The notes: generated from the letters alone by a model not told the origin. DNA of 64,000 nt from BP-133 sp040756995 (GCA_040756995.1 JBFLYK010000036.1:1-64000), one strand, 5' to 3'. Counted from the stretch's first letter, positions 16,118 to 24,989 are shown. Translations and numbers: made by a program.

Positions 16118-16444
16118 ATGAACGGCGAGGCGTCCCGAGGTCGCCTGCCGGTCTGCGCGCTCGAGGCGCTGCCCAACGGGCACAGTCTCGTGGTGTCCGG
16201 GCCCGCAGGCGCGCCGGTTGTAGTGGTCAACGACGCCGGCGAATTCTTGGCGGTCGACGACACCTGCCCGCATGCCGGCGGTTCGCTTCAGGAAGGTCAC
16301 GTCGACGACGGTCTCATTGTATGTCCCCTCCACTCGTACTCATTCGATCTCCGCACGGGAGAGTGCCTGGACGACCCGGCGCTGGCGGTGGATCGGTACC
16401 GCGTGGTCGTCGAAGACGGGTTCCTGTGGCTCGAGCAGGCCTGA
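16118..16444 (+). CDS. Rieske-type [2Fe-2S] ferredoxin
   Basis: A 108-aa stand-alone Rieske ferredoxin. Cluster ligands are C50-P-H52 and C69-P-L-H72, in contexts DDTCPHAGGSL and VCPLHSYSFDLRTGEC. The size and sequence resemble NirD/BphF-like ferredoxins that pass electrons to oxygenases. Being last in the block headed by the diiron protein, it may feed that enzyme, with the reductase at 25763 as electron source. ATG 16118 lacks a clear Shine-Dalgarno sequence, but no other start gives a better N-terminus. Confidence 0.9.
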   Translation: MNGEASRGRLPVCALEALPNGHSLVVSGPAGAPVVVVNDAGEFLAVDDTCPHAGGSLQEGHVDDGLIVCPLHSYSFDLRTGECLDDPALAVDRYRVVVEDGFLWLEQA

Positions 16445-16450
16445 TCAGGG

Positions 16451-16495
16451 TTGACACACCCGCATCGTGTGCCGTTTACTTGCTGTACAGTAAGT
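16451..16495 (+). promoter_or_regulatory. Promoter with overlapping palindromic operator for the ABC importer
   Basis: A TTGACA at 16451-16456 is followed after 18 bp by TTTACT (16475-16480), a plausible -35/-10 pair. The -10 overlaps a near-perfect palindrome at 16478-16495 with arms ACTTGCTG and CAGTAAGT (one mismatch) around its centre. This arrangement suits repression by a TetR protein. The GTG of the substrate-binding lipoprotein follows 45 bp later. Confidence 0.55.
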
Positions 16496-16539
16496 ACGGG
16501 AGTTGGGTCGCATAGTCGTCGTCTGAAGGGGGGAACACA

Positions 16540-18087
16540 GTGCACAGGCCTCGGCACGATGCCCTGACCCGGTCCGGTGGGCTGGGGCGCAGGGTGGCGG
16601 TGGCTTTGATGGCGCTGGCTGCTGCTGCATGTGGCTCCACGGCACCGCTCACGGCCGTGAACACGCAGACGCCGGCGGAAGAGTCGGCAATGTTGGGTGC
16701 TCCGTCAGCCGGCACGCCGGCCGACGGCCCGCAGGCCGGCGGCGATACGTTCCCAGGATCCACGGGGGATACGACCGGAGCGGTCTCCAGCGGCGGTGCC
16801 TCCGTGCCGTCGGCGGGCGCTTTGGACCCCGGTCGAGCGACTTCGGCGGGACCGGCTGCCCGTGCCAACGGCGCCGCGGCATCTGGTCCGTCCACGACAA
16901 CCAGCACCCGACCGGCTGTCGGCGGGGCTGGACCCGGGGGTGCGGCCGGAGGCGGACAGTTGCCGGCCTTCCCCGAGGACGGTGTGACTTCTTCGACAAT
17001 CACCATCGGCGGGATCTTCCCGGTCAGCAGTGGGTTCTCGCAGGTGTTCAACAGCAAGGAGATGGCGAGGCTCGTCACCAAACTGGTTGAACGGGTGAAC
17101 GCCAACGGCGGTATCAACGGCCGCAAGGTCCGGTTCATCTGGTACGACGACGGCTTCGACCCGGGCCGGGGCGCCGAAGTGGTGAAGAAGCTGGTCGAGC
17201 AGGACAAGGTGACCGCCATCATCTCCACCATCTCCACGTTCACGACGCAGAACACGGCGAAGTACCTGCTCGAGCGCAACGTCGCGCACATCGCGCCGGA
17301 GGGCTACCAGCACGAGTCGTACAGCCTTCCGAACTTCTACCCGGTGACGAACTTCTTCGACGTGCAGGGTGCTCGCATCGGGAAGTACCTGACGTGCGAG
17401 CTTGGCATCAAGCGGGTCGGCGTGTGGTCGATCGCCGACTTTCCTCCGTCGAAGATCGGCGGTGACTCCATCGTGAAGGCTGTCCAAGAATGCGGCGGCA
17501 CAGTGGTGGACCGCGAAGACCCGAAGTTCGCCGAAACCGACTACACGCCCTACATCCTCCGGATGCGGGCGGCCAACCCCGAGGTGGTCGCCTCGGCCAT
17601 GGACCCACTGGACGACGCCGTCATGGTGCAGACGGCCCAGACTCAGAATTACCGACCGCCGAAGGGCATGATGTTCCTTTCCGCCATGTCCGCCTTCAAG
17701 TCGATCGCGCAGGGCATGGGCGACTACGCCAACGGCTTCTGGTCCGTGTCCGAGTTCGACGTTGGGGTAGGGGCCAACAACCCGCTGCTGTCCGACTTCC
17801 TCTCGTTCGCCAAGTCCATTGGTATCGACGGCACGGACCGGTTCCCGCTTGAAGTCTGGTCGGGGTGGGCGATCTTCGAGGCTGCCGCCCGGGCCGCAGG
17901 GCCTGAGCTGAACCGGACGACGCTGCGTCAGCAGCTCGACCGGCTCGACATCGACCTGGGGTACGCCTGTGAGCCGTTCCGTTTCCGCCCTGGCCCGAAG
18001 AAGGGCAACCCGTGCCTCCGCGTGATCCAGTGGGACGCAAAGAAGCAGGTGTGGAACACGCTGAAGCCCTTCGAGCGGGTGCGCTGA
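16540..18087 (+). CDS. ABC transporter substrate-binding lipoprotein (branched-chain type)
   Basis: A 515-aa extracytoplasmic solute-binding protein of the LivK/Peripla_BP_6 type, longer than usual because of a Ser/Thr/Gly/Pro-rich linker of about 110 residues after the lipobox. The signal has arginines, a hydrophobic run and LAAAACGS with the lipid-modified Cys. The binding domain starts at TITIGGIFPVSSGFSQVF and continues NANGGINGRKVRFIWYDDG. GTG 16540 is preceded by AAGGGGGGA. It heads the transport operon 16540-23588. The ligand cannot be inferred; such systems import amino acids and aromatic or other organic acids. Confidence 0.88.
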   Translation: MHRPRHDALTRSGGLGRRVAVALMALAAAACGSTAPLTAVNTQTPAEESAMLGAPSAGTPADGPQAGGDTFPGSTGDTTGAVSSGGASVPSAGALDPGRATSAGPAARANGAAASGPSTTTSTRPAVGGAGPGGAAGGGQLPAFPEDGVTSSTITIGGIFPVSSGFSQVFNSKEMARLVTKLVERVNANGGINGRKVRFIWYDDGFDPGRGAEVVKKLVEQDKVTAIISTISTFTTQNTAKYLLERNVAHIAPEGYQHESYSLPNFYPVTNFFDVQGARIGKYLTCELGIKRVGVWSIADFPPSKIGGDSIVKAVQECGGTVVDREDPKFAETDYTPYILRMRAANPEVVASAMDPLDDAVMVQTAQTQNYRPPKGMMFLSAMSAFKSIAQGMGDYANGFWSVSEFDVGVGANNPLLSDFLSFAKSIGIDGTDRFPLEVWSGWAIFEAAARAAGPELNRTTLRQQLDRLDIDLGYACEPFRFRPGPKKGNPCLRVIQWDAKKQVWNTLKPFERVR

Positions 18088-18088
18088 A

Positions 18089-19555
18089 ATGGGGCTTCCG
18101 GTGAAGGCCAAGCGCGTAGTGGTAGCCGTATCGGCAGCGGTGCTGACGGTCACGGCCGGCGCCGGTTGGGCCGCCGGTGAGGCGGCGCCACCGCCCGTGC
18201 GTTGGGGCAGGCTTGACGCGTCACTCGACATGTCGACCTTCAGCGCCGGTCAGATCACAGGGGCGATCCGCGTCTGGGGGGCCCATGCGTATTCCCACGT
18301 CGATGACTCCCCGTCGGCCCGGGCCGTCGGCTCGCCCCTCGACATCGGGGTACTCGCCACCGCCGCTGGCTTCCAGGGCGTTTCCTACCCGCTCACGTCC
18401 GAAAGTCTCAGTCCCGGCGGCGCCGACAAGGCGGAGTTCTCTGAGGCGTCACGGAGCGTGGAAGGCGTCGCCGAGGTGAAGCAGGTCTTCTCCTCGGCCA
18501 CCACCAGCGCGGACCCGCCCACAGCGCAGGCCGATGGTGGCGGGCAGGCGGCGACCACCGCCCTCTTCACGGCCTCGACGTACCGAGCGATGTCGAATCT
18601 CGCCGACGACGGCCGAGGCAAGGTCGCCGGCAACGGCGTGGTCTCGGTCGACAAGCTGACGGTCGGGCCGCTGATCGTCCAGAACGTCACCACACTCGTC
18701 GAAGGGAGCACCGACGGCACCGAGGCCGGGACCAAACTATCGGCCCGGACACTCGTCACCGGCGCAACGGTCAACGACATCCCGGTGGAGATCGGATCAT
18801 CCGGCGTCACGGCCAGCGACCAGGGGGTCGGAGCCGACGGCCTGACGGCGCTCAACGAGCAGATCAAGACCGCACTCGCCAGCGCCGGCGTGCTCGACGT
18901 CGTGGTGGCCGAGCCCAAGGCCACCAAGGGCGACCATGGCTTTGGGATCGAGGCGGGAGGTCTTCGGGTGAAGTTCCTGCCCACGCCGGAGATGAACGCT
19001 GCCGTCAACGCCGCCGTCCCGCTCGAAGCGGGCTTCGCCTCCGGCAAAGCGAACATGCTCGCCGTTCCGGTCGATGCCGAGGAAGGGGCCGGCCTTGGCG
19101 GTGGAGTGGGGGGAGTGGAAGTGGAACCTCTCCCTGGTGCCGCAACGTCCCCCGTCCCCGATTCTTCTTCCCTGCCGGGTGTGGCGTCGAGCTCCGAGTC
19201 CGGCTTCGTGGCGGCGCCGGCGTCGTCGAACCGGCTCGGTTCCCGGGATGGAGCCTCGGGCGCTGGTATCGCCAGTTCAGCAGGGCCCGGTCCAGGCTCC
19301 GCGGCTGTGCCGGGCGACGGCTCTACTTCGATCGTCCCCGCTCCGGCCCCGCCCGCTTCGGGGGGCGGCACGGCGGTAACGGCGGCCGCTCCGGTCGCGT
19401 TGACCCGGCCGAGCAACGGGCCGTGGATCGCCGCCCTCGCCGCCCTGAGCGTGGCGCTTTTGGCCGCCATGCTCATGGCTGCCCGGCGCGCCACGGCCAG
19501 CGGCGCCGGCTCGGGCCTCCGCCACGCGATCGATTCGCTGGCCGCCCGGCCTTGA
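18089..19555 (+). CDS. Secreted, C-terminally membrane-anchored protein of unknown function
   Basis: A 488-aa protein one base after the solute-binding gene. It has an N-terminal signal peptide (KAKRVVVAVSAAVLTVTAGA, then WAAG), a central domain of about 300 residues rich in Thr/Val/Ala with no motif I recognise, a long Pro/Ser/Gly linker, and a C-terminal transmembrane helix (WIAALAALSVALLAAMLMAA) followed by a basic tail. This is the layout of an envelope-anchored protein. Its place between LivK and the permeases suggests a role in presenting the substrate across a thick or outer-lipid envelope, but no homology supports that. Confidence 0.75.
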   Translation: MGLPVKAKRVVVAVSAAVLTVTAGAGWAAGEAAPPPVRWGRLDASLDMSTFSAGQITGAIRVWGAHAYSHVDDSPSARAVGSPLDIGVLATAAGFQGVSYPLTSESLSPGGADKAEFSEASRSVEGVAEVKQVFSSATTSADPPTAQADGGGQAATTALFTASTYRAMSNLADDGRGKVAGNGVVSVDKLTVGPLIVQNVTTLVEGSTDGTEAGTKLSARTLVTGATVNDIPVEIGSSGVTASDQGVGADGLTALNEQIKTALASAGVLDVVVAEPKATKGDHGFGIEAGGLRVKFLPTPEMNAAVNAAVPLEAGFASGKANMLAVPVDAEEGAGLGGGVGGVEVEPLPGAATSPVPDSSSLPGVASSSESGFVAAPASSNRLGSRDGASGAGIASSAGPGPGSAAVPGDGSTSIVPAPAPPASGGGTAVTAAAPVALTRPSNGPWIAALAALSVALLAAMLMAARRATASGAGSGLRHAIDSLAARP

Positions 19556-19593
19556 CTCCCTTCGTCCGCTGATCACCACGCGGGAGGTTTGAA

Positions 19594-20067
19594 ATGATGT
19601 CAGTCGTTGAACAGGACGGCCTCGTAACACTGGAGGCCGACGAAGCCGTCCCAGTGAGGGACGAGCGGAGGGGACGCCTGGGCGCGCTCTTCGCCGATCC
19701 GCTGTGGGTCCTGCTGTTCGTCGGGCTCGTCGCCGTCGCCGTTGGGCTGGCGGGCGTCTTCTTGGCGCTGGCCCGCGTCCGACCGGAAATCGCGGTCCTG
19801 CGACAGATGCCGTACGTCGTGAGCGCCATCGCGTTCGGGACGCTCGCCCTGCTGGGGGCGCTGACCTGCTGTGGTTTCGTCGCCTGGCGAGCCTTCGGCC
19901 AGGTTCGCACGCTCACTTCCGAGCTCGAAGAGGCGGCGGCCGCGCTGATGTGGGAACGCGTCGCCGCGTCGGAGACCGAGCGGCGCGCCCGGCCGGCCCC
20001 GGCGGGAACCGACGATCGGCCGGCAGCCCGTTCCTCCGCCTCTACGGTCCGGACAACCGCAGGCTGA
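19594..20067 (+). CDS. Small membrane protein, unknown
   Basis: A 157-aa protein with two hydrophobic segments (PLWVLLFVGLVAVAVGLAGV and VVSAIAFGTLALLGALTC) and a cytosolic helical tail (TSELEEAAAALMWERVAAS). I do not recognise the family. It lies between the anchored secreted protein and LivH, with GGGAGG before the start, so it belongs to the transporter operon and could be an accessory membrane component. Confidence 0.7.
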   Translation: MMSVVEQDGLVTLEADEAVPVRDERRGRLGALFADPLWVLLFVGLVAVAVGLAGVFLALARVRPEIAVLRQMPYVVSAIAFGTLALLGALTCCGFVAWRAFGQVRTLTSELEEAAAALMWERVAASETERRARPAPAGTDDRPAARSSASTVRTTAG

Positions 20068-20071
20068 GCGC

Positions 20072-20929
20072 GTGTTCCTCCAGTTCGTCATCGTCGGCAT
20101 CGGCATCGGGTTCATCTACGTGCTCTTCGCCGTGGGGATGGTGCTCATCTACCGGGAGAGCCGGGTCGTGAACTTCGCCCACGGCGGATTCGCCGCCGTG
20201 GGGGCCTATCTGTTCACCACGGTCTACAGCGGCGGCAGCCGCGGTTACGGCACGGCGTTGACGGCCGCGGTGCTGGCGTGCGCCGCGCTGGCGTGGCTCT
20301 CACATCGTCTCGTCCTACGGCTTGTGAGCGAGGCCGACCAGCTGACGTCGGCCATGGCGACGCTCGGTGTCCTCACGTGCACGATCGCCGGCATCCTCTG
20401 GGTCTTCGGCGCCACGCCGCGAGCGGTCCCTCCGGGCTTCGGCGGTGACGGGCTGACCTTCGGGTCGCTGGTCGTCACCTACCACTCGCTCTCCATCATG
20501 GTAACGGGAGCCGTCCTGTGCGCACTCCTGGGCTACATCGTCCAGCAGACCGGCATCGGGCGTTCGCTGCGGGCCATCTCCGAGAACCGGACCACGGCCG
20601 CCCTGCTCGGGATCCCCGTTCGGCGCTACGACGAGGTCACCTGGGCCATCGCCGGTGGGCTGGCCGGCTTCGCCGGGGTGATGGTCACCCCGAGCACGGG
20701 CGTGACCGCCACGGCCCTCGTCTTCCTCCTCGTCAAGGGGTTCGCCGCCGCCCTCGTCGGCCGGTTCGAGAACCTCGTACTGGTCGTGGCCGGGGGCCTC
20801 ACCATCGGGGTGATGGAGAGTCTCGTCATCTGGAAGTTCCAGCAGGTCGACGGACTGCGGGAGCTGCTGACGTTCGCCTTGATCGCCGCCGCCCTCCTGA
20901 CCCGGGAGCGGGAGCGGGTGATCGCGTGA
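20072..20929 (+). CDS. livH: Branched-chain-type ABC transporter permease (LivH)
   Basis: A 285-aa inner-membrane permease of the LivH family. It has multiple hydrophobic helices, the characteristic RVVNFAHGGFAAVGAYLF segment and the EAA-like loop ISENRTTAALLGIPVRRYD. GTG start. Its stop overlaps the start of the next gene (GTGA). It pairs with the LivM domain of the fused subunit that follows. Confidence 0.9.
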   Translation: MFLQFVIVGIGIGFIYVLFAVGMVLIYRESRVVNFAHGGFAAVGAYLFTTVYSGGSRGYGTALTAAVLACAALAWLSHRLVLRLVSEADQLTSAMATLGVLTCTIAGILWVFGATPRAVPPGFGGDGLTFGSLVVTYHSLSIMVTGAVLCALLGYIVQQTGIGRSLRAISENRTTAALLGIPVRRYDEVTWAIAGGLAGFAGVMVTPSTGVTATALVFLLVKGFAAALVGRFENLVLVVAGGLTIGVMESLVIWKFQQVDGLRELLTFALIAAALLTRERERVIA

Positions 20930-22866
20930 TCGCGCCTGGCCGCCGTGCGCCGAACCACGCCTCCTGGCGCCAGGTTCTGGGCGCGACGAAGGAGTTCTCG
21001 CTTGTCGATGCGGCCCAGGGTCGCGCCGCACTGGAGCGTCGGCGCGCTTGCCTGACCCGGCAGGTGCGAGAGCACCGTGAATCACCAGCGCGGTGGAAAA
21101 GCCGAGGCCGCGCCGCCCTCGCCGCCCTTCTTCTCCTCGCCGCCGCCTATCCCGCCGTCGCTGACAGCTACTGGATCTTCGTCGCAACCACGGCGTTCGT
21201 AGTTGCCATCACCGCCCTCGGCTTCGTCGTCCTCGTCGGGCTGGCGGGACTGCCCTCGTTCGTTCAGGCGACCCTGATGGGTATCGGCGCCTTCACTACC
21301 TTCAACCTCGAGAAGGCCGGCGTTCCATTCCCGTTCACCGTTGTCGTTTCAGGTCTCGTCGCCGCCCTTCCGGCCGTGCTCGTTGCGTTACCCGGGCTCC
21401 GGCTCCGGGGGGTCAGCCTGGGCATCCTCACCCTGGCGGCGGCCGTGGTCGGCGACGGACTTGTCTTCCAGTGGAACTGGTTCACTGGCGTCCTCTCCGG
21501 CGCCTCCGTCCCTCCGGCGACACTGGGGCCGCTCACGCTGTCGAGCGACACCGCCCAGTACAGCGTCGCCGCTGTGAGCTTCCTGGTCTGCCTCCTCGTC
21601 GTGTGGCGGATCAGCCGGGGCGCCACCGGGCGCGCCTTCCTGGCGCTGCAGGGCAGTGAGCCCGGGGCGGTGGCCGCAGGACTCAATCCCGACGTCCTCA
21701 AGCTCGAGGCGTTCGCCCTCGGCGGGTTCCTGGCCGGGATCGGCGGCAGCCTCTTCGCCTACGGGCTCGGATCGCTGAGCGTCGTATCGTTCAACTTCGT
21801 CGTGTCGCTCAATCTGGTGGTCATCGCTGTGGTGGGCGGCGTGTACCACCCGCTGGGGGCCCTCGCCGCCGGGGTGGTCTACGCCTTCGGGCCGGCAGCG
21901 TTGCGGGAAGCCGAACTCGATCCAAATCTCGTCTTCGTCCTCACCGGTGCGGGACTGGTCCTCGCCTTGATCGCCGGCCGTGGTGGCATCGCCCAGTGGG
22001 TGGGCGGGGCCATGCGGGTCAGGCCCCGCCCGATGATCCCCCGGCCGGCCCCGGCCCCCACGGCGCGGCCGCACTCGGAGCCCGCCGGGGGGGATCCCCT
22101 CGGGGCCCGTCCGGTGCTGGAGCTGCACGGTTTGGCGAAGCGCTTCGGTGGCGTCCAAGCGGTGAGCGATGTGAGCCTCGCCGTCCCCCAAGGGCAGTTG
22201 GCTGCGTTGATCGGTCCCAATGGCGCCGGGAAATCGACATTGTTCCGCCTGGTCAATGGGATGTACGGCCCTGACCGCGGTGACGTGACGCTGCACGGCG
22301 AGTCGCTCCTGGGGCTCAGCCCCAGCCAAAGGGCCCGGCGCGGCCTCGGATGGACGTATCAGAGCACCCAGCTCTTCCCCGCCCTGACGACCGTGGAGAA
22401 TCTTCTTGTCCCGCTCGAGCGGCATTCACCCAGGCACGTCGCGGGCGACGTTGTCAGTGGCCCGGCAGGCCGGCGCCGCCGCCGGGAATCGGTAGCCCGG
22501 GCCTACGCCGCGCTCGACGAGGCAGAACTCGCCCGGTACGCCAACGAGCTGGTTGGCAACCTGCCATTCGGGGTCCTCCGACGCCTGGAGGTCGCCCGGG
22601 CGGTGGTGACCGAGCCCGAGATCCTGTTGCTCGACGAGCCTGCCACCGGCATGAACGCCCATGAGACCGAGGAGTTCGCCGAGTTCCTCCGCTCCGTGTG
22701 GGCCCGGCATGGAATCACGATCTTCTTCATCGAGCATGACATGAACCTGGTCATGCCCGTCGCCCATCAGGTCTACGTGCTTGACTTCGGCGAACTGATC
22801 GCTTCCGGCACGCCGGCCGAAATCCAGTCCAACCAGCGGGTCATCGACGTGTACCTCGGCGCATGA
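20926..22866 (+). CDS. Fused LivM permease-LivG ATPase subunit
   Basis: A single 646-aa protein joins a LivM permease (about residues 60-350) to a LivG ATPase (about 400-646) through a Pro-rich linker (PRPAPAPTARPHSEPAGG). LivM signs are LPSFVQATLMGIGAFTTF, GLNPDVLKLEAFALGGFLAG and VVGGVYHPLGALAAG. LivG signs are Walker A GPNGAGKST near residue 430 and Walker B EILLLDEPATGMN, then the switch region FIEHDMNLV. The ABC signature reads LPFGVLRRLEVARA instead of the usual LSYGQQRRLEIARA, so the C-loop is unusual. GTG start inside the LivH stop; overlaps LivF by ATGA. Confidence 0.9.
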   Translation: MIAPGRRAPNHASWRQVLGATKEFSLVDAAQGRAALERRRACLTRQVREHRESPARWKSRGRAALAALLLLAAAYPAVADSYWIFVATTAFVVAITALGFVVLVGLAGLPSFVQATLMGIGAFTTFNLEKAGVPFPFTVVVSGLVAALPAVLVALPGLRLRGVSLGILTLAAAVVGDGLVFQWNWFTGVLSGASVPPATLGPLTLSSDTAQYSVAAVSFLVCLLVVWRISRGATGRAFLALQGSEPGAVAAGLNPDVLKLEAFALGGFLAGIGGSLFAYGLGSLSVVSFNFVVSLNLVVIAVVGGVYHPLGALAAGVVYAFGPAALREAELDPNLVFVLTGAGLVLALIAGRGGIAQWVGGAMRVRPRPMIPRPAPAPTARPHSEPAGGDPLGARPVLELHGLAKRFGGVQAVSDVSLAVPQGQLAALIGPNGAGKSTLFRLVNGMYGPDRGDVTLHGESLLGLSPSQRARRGLGWTYQSTQLFPALTTVENLLVPLERHSPRHVAGDVVSGPAGRRRRRESVARAYAALDEAELARYANELVGNLPFGVLRRLEVARAVVTEPEILLLDEPATGMNAHETEEFAEFLRSVWARHGITIFFIEHDMNLVMPVAHQVYVLDFGELIASGTPAEIQSNQRVIDVYLGA

Positions 22867-23588
22867 GTCTCCTCCACATCGAAAACGTCGTAGCGTCCTA
22901 CGGCCGGGTGCGGGTCCTGCACGGTGTCAGCCTCAAGGTCCGGGAAGGCCAGATCGTCAGTCTGCTCGGCGCCAACGGTGCCGGGAAGACCACGACCCTG
23001 AAGGTGATCAGCGGGCTGCTCCCAGCCACCGCCGGCCGTATCACGTTCGGTGGAGTCCCGCTGCCCCGCACGCCCGACGCCATCGCCCGGGCCGGTATCG
23101 CGCACATTCCGGAGGGCCGTGGAATCTTCGCGACCCTCACCGTGAGGGAGAACCTGCAGTTGGGTGGCCGCCATCTCGGCGCTCGGCTGCCGCAGGAGTT
23201 CGATCGGGTGTTCGAACTCTTTCCGCGGCTGTCGGAACGCCTGGCCCAGCGGGCGGGGACGCTATCCGGAGGGGAGCAGCAGATGCTGGCCATCGGGCGG
23301 GCGTTGCTCCGGCAGCCCCAGCTGCTCATGATCGACGAGCTGTCGCTGGGGCTCGCCCCGGTGGTGCTCGACGAGCTCTTCCCGGTCCTGCCCCGGATCG
23401 CAGCGCAGGGCACCGCCGTGCTCCTTGTGGAGCAGTTCGTCGGCCGGGCGCTGCAGGTCGCCGGCTACGCCTACCTGCTCGAGAAGGGCCGGGTCCAGGT
23501 CCACGGCTCACCAGACGAATTGTCACGTGACCAGACGGCGCTCAAGAGCGCCTACCTCGGAGGGGTAGAGGCCTCCCACACACGTTAG
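22863..23588 (+). CDS. livF: Branched-chain-type ABC transporter ATPase (LivF)
   Basis: A 241-aa cytosolic ATPase. Walker A is GANGAGKTT near residue 38, the signature is LSGGEQQMLAIGRAL, Walker B is LLMIDELSLGLAP, and the switch His is replaced by Gln-Phe in LLVEQFVG as is usual for LivF. Translationally coupled to the fused LivM-LivG gene by a 4-bp overlap. With an orthodox signature, LivF may provide the main catalytic site if the LivG C-loop is weak. Confidence 0.93.
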   Translation: MSLLHIENVVASYGRVRVLHGVSLKVREGQIVSLLGANGAGKTTTLKVISGLLPATAGRITFGGVPLPRTPDAIARAGIAHIPEGRGIFATLTVRENLQLGGRHLGARLPQEFDRVFELFPRLSERLAQRAGTLSGGEQQMLAIGRALLRQPQLLMIDELSLGLAPVVLDELFPVLPRIAAQGTAVLLVEQFVGRALQVAGYAYLLEKGRVQVHGSPDELSRDQTALKSAYLGGVEASHTR

Positions 23589-23599
23589 GAGAAGCAGAC

Positions 23600-23968
23600 A
23601 TGGATGACGAGGAGTTCCGGGCCACGATCGTCAAAGTGATCGGTGCGGTGGTCCACCAGCCGGAAGTGAAGAAGATTGCCGGATCCGGCAAGGTCTTCGC
23701 CTTCGGAGCGATCGACGCCCCGGCGACCTGGTACATCGACGCCAGCGGCGATCCGGTCTTCTCTGAGGGCACCCCGGAGAAGTTCGAAGTGCGGGCCACG
23801 ATGACGAAGGCGGACTGGATATCGTTGCTGGCTGGCAAGCTGTCGCCAACCCAGGCCATGCTTCGAAAGAAGCTCAAGGTCGAGGGGTCAGTGGCGGCCA
23901 TCACGAGCTTGTCGATGGACGCGCTCATCCGGACCTACAAGGAGCAGATGGAGGGTCAGACGGCGTGA
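23600..23968 (+). CDS. SCP2 sterol-binding-domain protein
   Basis: A 122-aa protein with the compact SCP2 fold pattern: WYIDASGDPVFSEGTPEK, VRATMTKADWISLLAGKLSP, then MLRKKLKVEGSVAAITSL. SCP2 domains bind hydrophobic ligands such as sterols and fatty acyl-CoAs. AGGAGAAG precedes the ATG. Position after the importer and before an SDR, with a GTGA overlap, suggests it carries the imported lipid-like substrate or its CoA ester. Confidence 0.85.
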   Translation: MDDEEFRATIVKVIGAVVHQPEVKKIAGSGKVFAFGAIDAPATWYIDASGDPVFSEGTPEKFEVRATMTKADWISLLAGKLSPTQAMLRKKLKVEGSVAAITSLSMDALIRTYKEQMEGQTA

Positions 23969-24726
23969 TCCTCCAGGACAAAGTCGGCGTCATCACTGGC
24001 GCCGCTCAGGGTATCGGACGGGCTTATGCTCTGGCTTGCGCCGCTCAGGGTGCCAGCGTAGTGCTGGCCGACATCCAAGATTCGGGGCCGGCGGCCAAGG
24101 CAGTGGAGGAGGAGGGAGGCACCGCCCTGGCCGTCGAGGTCGACGTGACCCGGCCAGAATCGAACGAGTCCATGGTGGCCGCCACGCTGGAGAAGTTCGG
24201 GCGAATCGACTTCCTGGTCAACAACGCTGCCCTCTACGGCGATCTCGAGTTGACCTACTGGGAGGACATCGCGATCGAGGATTGGGACCGCGTGATGGCC
24301 GTCAACGTGAAAGGCATGTTCCTGGCCAGCAGGGCGGTTGCCCCGCACTTCATCGAGCAGAGGGCCGGAAAGATCGTCAACATCTCATCGGGTACCGCCC
24401 ACGCCGGCATCGTCGGGGCGCTGCACTACGTGACGTCGAAAGGAGCGGTAATCGGTTTCACCCGCGCACTGGCCCGCGAGCTCGGCGACTTCGGCATCAA
24501 CGTCAACTGCCTGACGCCCGGCTTCACGATGAGCGAAGCCAGCAAGAAGCTCATGCGCGAGGCGGGGGCCGAGTCGTTGGAGGACCTCGTCGTCGCCGCC
24601 CAATGCTTCAAGCGGCCGGAGCAGCCCGAAGACCTGACCGGCGCGGTGGTGTTCCTCGTCTCGAACCTCTCCGACTTCATGACCGGCCAGGTCGTGAACG
24701 TCGACGGCGGATGGGTGATGCACTAG
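23965..24726 (+). CDS. Short-chain dehydrogenase/reductase
   Basis: A 253-aa classical SDR. It has TGAAQGIG for the dinucleotide, an acidic VVLADIQD after beta-2 suggesting NAD preference, NNAA in place of NNAG, catalytic Ser in NISSGT, and Y-V-T-S-K. The C-terminus VNVDGGWVMH is typical of 3-hydroxyacyl-CoA or alcohol dehydrogenases. GTG start overlapping the SCP2 stop. It would fit an oxidation step of a hydroxyacyl intermediate. Confidence 0.9.
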   Translation: MILQDKVGVITGAAQGIGRAYALACAAQGASVVLADIQDSGPAAKAVEEEGGTALAVEVDVTRPESNESMVAATLEKFGRIDFLVNNAALYGDLELTYWEDIAIEDWDRVMAVNVKGMFLASRAVAPHFIEQRAGKIVNISSGTAHAGIVGALHYVTSKGAVIGFTRALARELGDFGINVNCLTPGFTMSEASKKLMREAGAESLEDLVVAAQCFKRPEQPEDLTGAVVFLVSNLSDFMTGQVVNVDGGWVMH

Positions 24727-24729
24727 CGA

Positions 24730-24763
24730 GGCGGACGCGGTCCAGCCGTCCCGCCGGTCCGCC
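24730..24763. terminator. Possible hairpin terminator between convergent genes
   Basis: Inverted repeat GGCGGAC (24730-24736) and GTCCGCC (24757-24763) directly after the SDR stop, in the gap before the convergent TetR gene. It has no U-run and a 20-nt loop, so it is weak evidence. The rest of the 24764-24989 gap shows nothing further. Confidence 0.3.
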
Positions 24764-24989
24764 CGATGGACGGCATCGCCGCCGGCTTCGATTCACCCAG
24801 GCCGCCCGCTCCTTCCGGTCCGAGGCGGCGGCCCTGATGGAGAGCCTCTTCCGAATCCGTCGGAGACGAGTTCATGGGCGGCATGGCGCCTTGGCTGGTG
24901 TCCCGCCGTCCGTCGCCTCGTGGATGCGGCCACCCAGCACGCGTCCGGTCGGCGCCGTTGTGGAACTCGTCGACGCGCGTCGGAGCGCA

